Shown piece after piece: positions 51,815 through 61,270 of a stretch of DNA of 64,000 nucleotides. The stretch comes from Colius striatus (lineage: Eukaryota; Chordata; Aves; Coliiformes; Coliidae). The notes under the pieces were generated by a model. It had not been told where the DNA came from. It saw only the letters and a program-made list of their open reading frames with translations, and searched no databases. The DNA lies in assembly GCF_028858725.1 (NCBI RefSeq), contig NC_084771.1:11560915-11624914 (forward strand), written 5' to 3'. Numbering within the stretch: position 1 is the stretch's first letter; each line of letters begins with the position of its first letter. The position numbers and the translations under genes were made by a program.

Positions 51815-52150
51815 GAGTCAAGATGTCTCACACATTTACAAAGGAAAGCCCAGAAAGCAGTAGTGGCTGCAGGCAGGCTGAGTGCAAGCACAGCCAACGC
51901 CTTCCGTGGATTATCGTGGTCTGGAGGAGGCTCTATAAATGTAAAGAGGTGGGCTGGGCAGAGAGGAACTGACTGCAGCTGAAAATACAAAGACTTCCTG
52001 CAAATGCAATTAGAGGGTAGGCAACAAAACCCAACAGTGCTTTGAATGAGAACAGCTACACCTAAAATAAGTTGTCGATGTTTCATTTTTACTGACTCAA
52101 AAGCAGGACACCAAAACCACCTGATCACGGGTTATAATCCAGACAGTGGC
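51815..52150 (+). repeat. Copy 2 of the dispersed element with the near-identical 149-bp core
   Basis: The core 51841-51989 is 147/149 identical to 30714-30862. tataaat lies at 51934-51940 and is followed by cagctg near 51976. Flanks show diverged homology to copy 1: gagtcaagatgtctcaca on the left, tgactcaaaagcagg and ataatccagacag on the right. Same orientation as copy 1, 21.1 kb away. Family not recognised. Confidence 0.85.
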
Positions 52151-55100
52151 TGTAAGAACCTCTGATAAAAGGTTGTTTCCTTTGCCATACCTACTGGTAA
52201 ACAGGACTGTCCCAGCCACCCATTTCTGCCTGACACCACTGCCCACTGCTTTCCATCAGCTGAGAAAAGTTTCATGAGTCAGGACTGTAAACCGGGTCAT
52301 GGAGGTGATCCAGGCTAAAGGTAACGAAATCCATGGCGAGGAACAAAGATGAGAATAGATGGGAGAGAAACAGGAAGTAACTTTTCCCCAGAAGCTGGAA
52401 CACAAGGTAATCTCTCCTGTGCAAATATAAGGTTACAAGTTATCTGGCAGTGTAAAAGCACCACCTTCCTGCACCACCCCTTACCATCCAGTCTTGTATC
52501 ACGGGACATCAACCCAACAGCCATTGGGAGAGAGCAAATCCCTCTGCAAGGTAGGGTGTGAGCCTTTTCAACAAAGCCACCCCTAGGGTCACAATGCAGC
52601 AGCAGGGCCACATGTGCTTCCTTATATGGTGCCAGAAAGCCCAAGCATTGCCACCAGCACCAGTTCCTCACTGCAGGGTCCTGGGTGGCAATGCTCAGGA
52701 AAGCTGTCCCAGGAGGAGCTTTAGCTACCATCATCTCCACCATCCACACCACCTCCATCTTATTATGATAAGGTGAAACATCAGACAGGCTTCACACAGG
52801 CCCACATGCCCAGAGCCCAAGACACGAGGCTGTGCCACCCCATGCCCCCTGGCTCCCCACAGCTAGGAGAGCTGCAGGGCCCATCCTGTGCTGCAGACAC
52901 CCCAGCTGAACCCCAGCCCAACACTCTACTCAGTGATGCCCAGCACCTCCCACCTGACACAAGCTGCTGAGTTGTGTGTTAGTGCCAGTGGCCCTGACCA
53001 AAGACCAGATGTGATTTTCTGACCATATTGAAGAGATAAGCTGGAGCCAGGAAAGCAGTGCTTTCTCTGGCCAGCGAGGAACACCCAGACTGATCATCCT
53101 GGCATCACCATGCTGGTGCACCTTCCAGGCTTGATGGCATCCACAGTGACCCATCACTCCATGACACACCACTGCCTGGTGGCAGCCACCTCCAAGGACC
53201 AGGCCATTGTCCTGCTATGGCTGGGGTGGGTGACCATGCTCTCCTCCTCACATCACTGGTCTCTTCACCTGCAACAGAGGGTTGGCTCTTTGCAAAGCAC
53301 TCAGAGGTGGGAGACCCAGAAAGCTCTGGACTAGGGCAAGAGAAGGAGAGTTGTGGCCACTGGTAGCAACACACATGGAGAACAAAGCATAGGCATTATA
53401 ATGCCAATTTCCTCCACTCCCACCAGCAACCAGGACTCTGCTAACGTCAGGAAGGGAAGATCTGAACTCAGAGGTGGCAAACACCATTGCTCCTGGAAGC
53501 ACCACGGACTCCTCTATCCACAACACCCACCCTCCCCACTGCCCAGCTTGCAAGCTGCTGGTGGCAGACAGCACAAGGTCCTCCTCATCTCCCCAGGGCA
53601 GGGGAGATCAGCCCCAGCAGCAGCTCTTGGCAGACCGACAGCAGCCGGGAGCTGCCGTGGCACAGCGGCACAGCCTCGAGCAGCCACGTCCTGCAGCAGC
53701 CACTGCTCCTCTGAGGTGACGTCAGTCTCCGCAAGAGCTGGCAGCAGGACATGCTGTGCATGCCGGCCACGCTGCTCCCAGACACTGCCTGGCTCCAGCA
53801 GATGCATGGCCTGTGTTTCTCTCAGCTTATCTGCAAATTGAATTTCACACTTGTGCGCTCCAGAATAAGGCAGAAGTGCTGGAGAAGCCACCCTCCTCCT
53901 TCACATCTGTCTCCCCCTCACCCCAGCCCACTGCTGAATACTGGCACGGAGGAGAAGGGCTGGTGGCTGTGGAGCTGCTCCTGGGCAAAGGCACCGACCC
54001 TGCACAGCAGCAGCAGCTCACGGCACAGCTGCCACGGTGCCCTCCAGACACTACCAGGGCAAGGGGAGCTCTAGGGAGCCTGGCACAATGGCCACCCACA
54101 CAGGCTGCTGGCACAGCGTGCCACTGAAAAACACACATCTGCAGCCAAATAAGATAAAAGCCCGTCCCAGGGTTACTGGTTTCCCCAGAAACCCTAAAGG
54201 CTTTCCCAGGAACTCTGGAAATACAGAGATTTGCCGCACGCTCCAGTGAGCAACCTGAAGAGTTCACGTAGGTGTCACGGCCAGAGATGGCCAATGTCAC
54301 ACGTCACACAGCCTGGACAGATGCAGTGTCAGTCACCTTGGAAGCAGTTAGATAGTCTAGTGCAAACCCACAACAGCTTCTACTCAATTGCCCTCAGCAA
54401 CAGCTACCAGCCACTCACATTCCCAGACGGAAAGCTGGTGTGACTGAGCAGAAGACCATGGAAACCAGCTGGGCTGGAGGGTCAGTCTGCAGCCAGGGCA
54501 GCTCCCCAAACTCTGACACTTGCTCATGTAACCAGGGCTTGCTGAGGGCTGGAGGCCAGGAGAGACAGCAGCTAGGAAACCTGTTCAAATTTAATTCAAA
54601 ATGTATTTTGTTTTCCCTTGTAGCTTTCTCAGCCCATATTTTTTTATCTTAAAGCACAAGGAAAAAAAAGCAGAAAGTCTAAAACCTCTGGCAAAAAAAA
54701 ATATCCTTTCATATGTTTTACTGCAAAGGCTGCCTGGAGTTAAAACACAAGCTGGACTGGAGCAAATCAGGCAGCCTGGGGATGCCCTCTCTTTCCAGCA
54801 GGAGCAGACCAGCATGGAGCAGGACATACAGGAAGGCTGCAAGGGCCAGCAATGCCATGAAAAGGCAAACCCCAGTGCCCAGAAGGCTCCTGTGCTCCCT
54901 GCTGCTTCTCAGAGGTCTCCGAGCACAGTTTTGCCTCAGCAAAGGCCCACTTTGAAGCGTTGCTTCCTGCAGACACAGGAGGAGGTTTGTTACAAAGGGC
55001 AGGTAACTGCGTGGTTCCTCTTAAGGTCATCAAAGTACAGCAGCTCCCTGCCCAAGTCCGCAGCCTCAGGTCATCATCAAGAGACTCCAATGGCAACACA

Positions 55101-55665
55101 GACCAAACATTCCCTTATGGCTGTGAGCCAAGGGCAGAACTCAGTTTTATAGTTGCATAGATGCCATTGTGCTGGCTGGATACTTCCCTCAGCCTGCACA
55201 GACAGGGGCCTCTTGGATGTCATGATGAGAAGAAACACCATCCTCTTCAAGAGCCTCAACCTTGCTTGGCCTCATCCTGCAGCCCCCACCCAAATCCCAC
55301 TGGGATACTGATCCCCACCTCATCCTTCCATCTTTCTCTCCATGTCTTCTTCTCCCACCACAAGAAGCAAAGCTCTCCCAAGATGAGCCTCACATCTCCC
55401 CGTTATCCTTGCATGTCTCTGGACTACCCAAGGCAGAGCCAGGGGACAGGAGGCGGAGGAGATGAAGATCAGATTCTCGGTGATCTCACAGTGCCCATCA
55501 TGTGCAGCAAGTTCCAGGGAACTGGAATGATGCTGTGACAAGGCCCCAGCTCATGCTGGGCAGATGCTTTGTGCCCATGGATCCAGAGGAAGCAGAACTG
55601 CCAGGGAACACAGGAGGGATGGGATGTGGCCATCCATTTTCAAACCAACAGAATTGGCAACTGTT

Positions 55666-55735
55666 CACAGAATCACAGAGTCTCAAGGGCTGGAAGGGAC
55701 CTCGAAAGATCACAGAAGTCCTTCAGATGTCTCCA
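55666..55735 (-). mobile_element. CR1 LINE fragment, reverse orientation
   Basis: cacagaatcacagagtctc, then gggctggaagggacctcg and aaagatcacagaagtcc. Clear CR1 3'-end sequence in reverse complement, short and truncated. Confidence 0.85.
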
Positions 55736-58424
55736 GAAAAGGGTCCTGCAATGCCAAAGCAGAGGACTGGTGCTTAGCACAAGTCCAATCTCTCCCATCA
55801 GCTGCACCTCCATCCTCCACTCTCAGCAAGGAAGCAGGACTGAGAAGGCACCTGCCAAGCAAAGGTACTCAGAGCTGGATGGGAATAAACCCATCCCTCT
55901 TTACCAAAGCCCAGCCCTGGCTCCACCCTCTCTGGCAGGCACAATGTTCTGAAAATAACAGCTCAGACCAAGGGGCCACCTTGCCCTATGTGCTTTCTTG
56001 CCAGCAGTCAGAAGCACAAGGAATTTGCAGCTCAGCAGCTGCCCAAGGCAGAGGTGGGTCTCGGTGTATTTATTGGTTCTGGGGTTAACTTCTTCTTGAA
56101 ATCACCCCATTTCTCCTGGAACCAACATGAGGTTTCACTGTTCATGGCACTTTCTTCTGAGGACTTCCGTGGTTTGATAGCACATCTGCAAGATGCAATG
56201 CCCTTCCTCCTGTTTGGCACCTTCTGATGGCTTCATTTGATGTGACCTTGTGCTTGCACATAAAGAAATGGTGAAGAGTTAACGTCTATCTCTTCTCTCC
56301 TTGTCTCCTGTAGATAGATCTCATCCATTTGCTGTTGTTTCTTTTCCAGTAGGAAAAACCCTGCCTAATTTAGCCACTGTTTGCAGATAGGCCATCAAAC
56401 CTCTGAGCATTCCTCCTGCAATTCCAGACATTTGAGTCCACAATGATCTCAACATCCACATATCTCTCCTGAGCTCCTCTGGGCAGCTCCAGAGACAGAG
56501 ACACAGAATAACCCCTGCCCTCCCTCTCCTGCATCACTGTCTCATGAGCCCTCAAGTTGCTCAGAGTGCCTAGAGTCATGTAAGAGTAGAGGAAAGATGT
56601 GAAGACAGACAGACTCACTTCCACAGCTCCTTTAGCACTGGGTGCCAGCAACAGGAGATGGACATCTCCATGGTGAGTGGCATGCAGACATCCTGGCCAT
56701 GCTGTAGACTTGGTCTGCTTCTCTCACTCCTTTAGAGTAACAGCTAACAAATGCCTGAAGAAGGCAAATTCCCTGCAGCCCCTGATCACCACACCAAAGG
56801 GCATTCTCAGCAGCCTGCTCCCCAAGCTCATCTCAAAAGCTTTCCTGGCCAGCCTCTGCCAACCATTCTCACCCTCAGTGAGCTGCAGCAGCGCAGGCCC
56901 AGACCCAAACAAGGCTCAGGCACAGTACAAGCCTTGTAACATGCTCTCTGTGCAACCTTTCCCAAAGTTTGCCACCTGCTCTGCTGGCATGGCCAGAGCA
57001 TCTGGCCACCAGGCAAAGCTTCAGCTCTGCTTGCCAGGCACCTCGCAGGACATGCTCACACTGAGATGCAGTTTGAAAATAGCAGATGTTAGTCCACTGT
57101 TACACATTTTGCACTGTCAGGAACAAGGCTTCCTTACCAACAATCCCCTGAGCTCTTTGCCAAGGCAGTCTCAGCCCAAACAGCAGTCCCTCAGCACCAA
57201 GTCTTGCTCACAGACACCCCCCACCATGCTACATGCCTGCCCTTCTGCTGGACAGACAATGTGGCAACAGGAGTGTGTTGCAAGGGCTGAGCTTCCCCAC
57301 TTAACTGCAAGACTAAGCAGGAACACAGGCTTCATCTTGGACTGCAATACCACAGCAATGCTGAGCACAGACACGCCTCCAAACAGCACGTATCCTAAGC
57401 AGGGAAAACTTCCAGGAGCCGCACACACCAGACAGGACCTGGCAGCTGCAGACACAAGCCCCCGCGTCTTTCCACCACTCCCACTTCATCCCCATTTCCT
57501 CTCAGTCAGACTCACTCCAGGGTCTGAATGATGTGGGTTCCAACTGCCAGCTCTGGCAATTGCAGGACCTGTTATTCATTCCCCTCACAGCCAATGCAGA
57601 ATCCTGCTGAGCCCAGCAGCACACAGCAGCGGTCACAGCCCGCTCCCTGCCCCCAGCACTGGGGAGCATCACGTTCAGAGAGCACCGGAGCATTTAGTCC
57701 ATCATACAGCACCCCTCAGCTCTGCCACAGCTCTCAAATCCAGCTCTCCTTGAGCACTCCAGTGCCAGCACCCTCCCTGCCTCCTGCTGCCCTGCCCCTG
57801 CCAGCCGGCTGTGGCTACTCCTGCTCCGTGCTGCCCCGAGACCCGTGCACACCCCTGCCTCTGGCTGTGGACACAAATGCCAGACCCTGATTAAGAAGCA
57901 TCTTGTGAAATGCTCTGTCAGCAGCAGCTAATAACCACAGACCATCAGGGGAGGAATCTCTGTCTGGGATCCCACCAGAAGCAAATAACTGTCCCATCTC
58001 AATGGCAGTGAAAGCCTTAAGGACAGAGCCAAGCTGTCCCTGACCCATCCCCCTGCTCTGGCTGCACAGCCCCAGGGCAGCATGCTCTGCTGTGAGATTT
58101 CACAGGTTCCTGCACGGCTCCTCCACAGCTTGTGCCCAGACACGTGCTGTGTGTCCCCACCCCCATTGCTTCCAACCATCCTTCCACCTGTTACTGGATT
58201 GCTCCAGCAGCCACCAGTACAGCACAGACACAAGACAATGCTCTGTCTGAGGCCACTGTTGCTCCTGGACAGACAGGAAGGCTTCCCTTTCTCTCCCACC
58301 TGCTGCACAGAAGTAGCTCCTAGCAAGAAGGAATACAGGAAGAAGGTGGAAGCAAACTGCTGTGGAGGCAGCAGAACCGCCCTGGATACGGAGGTCTAAG
58401 AGCTGGCTGAGCTGATGCTGCTCA

Positions 58425-58480
58425 ATAACAGTTTAGATGGAGCTTAGAGACTCGATGACCTCAAAGTCACTTTCATATCT
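58425..58480 (+). mobile_element. Possible CR1 3' end remnant
   Basis: ggagcttagagactcgatg, acctcaaagtcactttc resembles the CR1 ...gactcgatgatcttaaaggtc... segment. No terminal ATTCTATG repeat remains. Confidence 0.4.
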
Positions 58481-59179
58481 GCTATCCTAAAACTCCTCCC
58501 TTGACACAAAGTCAAGGCCAATATGGACCTGCCAGAGGATTTTGGCAGTCACTACCTCCTTGCTCTAGCTCGTGAGTAAAATGTGATCCTGGTCCTGCAC
58601 AGGATCCCTGTGTGTGTTGGACTGGAGCACCCAGAGGGGACCCCACAGTCAGGAGAGACGCAGCCACCACAGCTGGAGCCTCAGCAGCACACTCTGCCAA
58701 TTCTCACGCTGCCTTCCAAAGCCTTGGCAGGCCCCTGCCCACGGGCAAGGCACTGTCAGCCTGCACAGCAGCTCCCGACTCCCGGGCTCTGCCTCCTCTC
58801 ACAGCCCTGCTCTCCAGCACCTTCACTCCAGCCCTTTGGGAGAAGAGCCCCTACATGGCATCTGGGAAGGACACAGGCCCAGATACACAACCCAGTGCAA
58901 CACCCGTGGCATGGGCTCAACCTTCCTGTCCAACAGCGCTGCCCTAGATGCCACATTGCTCACTGGACCGGGGCAGTTGGAGGCCGTGCAAGGCAGCAGC
59001 AGGCAGACCCTGCCAAGATGGGCACTGCAACTCCATTTGCTCAGCGCATGGCTGCGCAGGGCTCACACACCCAGCTCTGCGCTGCATCTCCATCGCTTTC
59101 GCTCCTGCCCTGGTGCTCCGGAGGTTGAGAGCTGCATGTTTGCAGGTGTCCAACCAAACTCCACATCCTGACTGCACAC

Positions 59180-59242
59180 GTAGCCATGGCAACTGCACAT
59201 GCGGCGGCAAAGCCTCGAGCTGGGCTAACTGCAAATGCAAAT
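59180..59242. promoter_or_regulatory. X-box (RFX) motif with nearby POU octamer
   Basis: gtagccatggcaac (59180-59193) matches GTNRCC-N2-RGYAAC in full. atgcaaat (59235-59242) is a perfect octamer 42 bases away. It lies about 1.6 kb inside the putative first NLGN3 intron. Motif evidence only. Confidence 0.4.
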
Positions 59243-60566
59243 GAAGCAAGCACATGCACAATGCTAAAAGTGTGACCTCTAAATGTCAGCCTTTAACCAT
59301 TTTGCAGACACCAACTCTGCTGGTGGCCACTTGCAGCGTGCAGAGCAGCAGAGGTCTGCTCCAAGGGGGACACCAGGGTGCCCGTCCCTGCGCCGGGTGC
59401 TGGCACAGGTGCTCTGGTGCAGAGCAGGGAAAAAAGATGGCACAAGCATTTCCCAGAACTAAGAGTGCCCCTTGCCTTGAGAACTCACAGCTCCCTCTCT
59501 GGGGACACAGACACAGCTTTCCCAGCTGGCAGATTCCCTCGATTCCACAAAGCAGCTTGGCTGCCAGAGGAAGGTCTCACCAGGCTGACACAAAGCATGG
59601 CCAGGTCAGGGGCTCTGAGCTGTCTCTCTCCACTCTCTTGCTGCACCTACAGGTGTTCTCAGCTGTTGGTGCATCCCCAGCCCCGCTGCCATCACCTGGG
59701 GCTGAGCCCACAGCATCATCAGACAACGCACCCTCAAAGGACATAAGGAAAATCCTAGCATCACAAGGACTTCAATCCAGAGCCACCTCCCAGAGGGAGG
59801 TCCATGGCCTTGGAAAGAGCTGCCAGTAGAGGTACCAGAAGGTGTCACTGTTTGGGAGAGCGTGGTCCAAAAAAAGAGACTGGCTGGCCAAAGGCCTCAC
59901 ATCCCTCATCACTTCCCGTCTCCCTTGCTGCCAGAGTGCCAGACATGGATGGATCCTGGAGCTAACCATTACTCACCAAGCCTGTCCTGCTCCATGGCTT
60001 CAAGCACAATGGAGCCAAGCTCAGGTGAACAGCACCAACTCCAGCCCAGTCATGGTGATGGAGCAGCCAGCAGCCCCTGTGCCACGCGCCTGAGCCATCG
60101 TGCCACTCAGGGACAAACACAGCCACCATGACACAGCCCCCGTTTGACCCTGAGCCTGCCTCCACCCCAACCCCCCGCCCAAGGAGAAGGTCAGGGAATG
60201 CATTTTCACTCCAGCAGCACAATGACTAAAGTCATTCCCCATGCTACGCCAAATAACCAGAGCCAAGGGGATCTCCTGCCTGCCCTTGACCCGGAGATGC
60301 TCACGTCAGCATCCTCACGCCGGGCAGCACCGGGCACATCCCTGCACCCCAAATAACCGGCCCCGCCTGCACCGGCACCACGTCTCCCAGCACTGGGAAG
60401 GATCCCTGTCCCCGTGGCGGCAGCGCCCGAGCCGGGACAGCCCCCGCCGCCCGCCGAGCCGAGCCGAGCCGAGCCGAGCGGAGCCGCGCCAACCGGGCGG
60501 CCCCGGGCCGGGGCTGCGGGCGGGGGCCGCGCAGCTGAGGCGGGCGCACAATCCCCCTTTCAGCGC

Positions 60567-60580
60567 GTCGCCATGGCAAC
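60567..60580. promoter_or_regulatory. X-box (RFX) motif in the CpG island
   Basis: gtcgccatggcaac fits GTNRCC-N2-RGYAAC exactly and differs at one base from the perfect palindrome GTTGCCATGGCAAC. It lies about 260 bases downstream of the candidate NLGN3 exon 1 donor. Confidence 0.5.
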
Positions 60581-60840
60581 CCGCCGGCTCGCCGCGGCCG
60601 CTCATCCGGCCCCGTTAACCCCCGCCGTTACCGTTACCGCCGCCGCGGCGCTCAGCCCCACCCGGCAACCCCCCGCCCCGCCGCGCCGCGCCGCGCCGCC
60701 CGGCCCCGGACTCCCGACCGCTGCCCCGGGACCGGGCGCAGTCCGCGGCCACCCGCGCCCCGGGAGCCTGAGTCCCCGGCCGGGCGCGGGGCCGCGGCGG
60801 GGCGGCGGCGGGGCGGCGGCGGGCGGACGGGCGCACTCAC

Positions 60841-61000
60841 CGTGGCGGGCGGCGGCGCGGCGGCTGGGCCATGCCGGGGGCGGCGGCGGCTGCTCCGCGC
60901 CCCGCGCTCCGCTCCGTCCGGCCCGACCCCGCACCGGGAGCGCGCGGCGCGTGCACGGCGGGGGCGGGCGGGGGAGGGGCCGCACCGCAGCACCCCTTCG
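60841..61000 (-). other. NLGN3: NLGN3 candidate non-coding first exon
   Basis: On the - strand, CGCCACG|gtgagtgcgc gives a textbook donor at 60841/60840 in the CpG island. The 5' limit is unknown; 61000 is a placeholder. It contains an upstream ATG at 60873 (MAQPPRRRPP, open through the donor), which could make a uORF or an alternative N-terminus. Confidence 0.4.
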
Positions 61001-61270
61001 CTGCCGCTACCGCACGGAGCGGGCGTCCCGCGGCCCCGCCGCCGCGCTGCCCCGCGCCCGGCACCCGCACCCGCGCCGCGCTGCGTCCGGCGCCGTTCGG
61101 TACCGCGCCCGCTGGGCAGCGGCACCGGCCGCACCTGCGCGCCGGGTATCCCCCACAGCCCGGGGAACTCGGGCCTGCGCCCGGCACCGGCGCTGTCCAG
61201 GTACCGGCCCGGGTGGGGGTAATTCCCTCCGTCGCAACCCGGACAGCCGCACACCCCGGGGCACTGCTGA

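Larger units (their letters stand above)
42801..60840 (-). other. Probable NLGN3 5'UTR intron (18 kb)
   Basis: From the NLGN3 start codon to the candidate first-exon donor at 60841. The acceptor nearest the ATG is not clear; cttcag at about 42832 and accccag at about 42841 on the - strand are candidates. No coding exon was found on either strand. Contents: minisatellites at 46795-47033 and 50345-50705, copy 2 of the 149-bp element, CR1 scraps and motif sites listed separately. AT-richer stretches at 45.3-46.4 and 51.4-52.1 kb contain nothing I can name. Confidence 0.5.
60400..61270. promoter_or_regulatory. CpG island, probable NLGN3 promoter
   Basis: Dense CpG with (CGG)n runs (60797-60826), a gccga pentamer run (60456-60480) and many GC boxes; no TATA box seen. 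It contains the candidate NLGN3 first-exon donor (60841, - strand) and, facing the other way, a donor-like TCCAG|gtaccg at 61200. NLGN3 is the only confirmed gene it could serve. Confidence 0.65.

Noticed and set aside
43000-60400. Coding exons of another gene inside the long NLGN3 upstream interval
   Set aside because: I looked through the open frames on both strands and found none with family resemblance plus splice signals; all look like chance frames.
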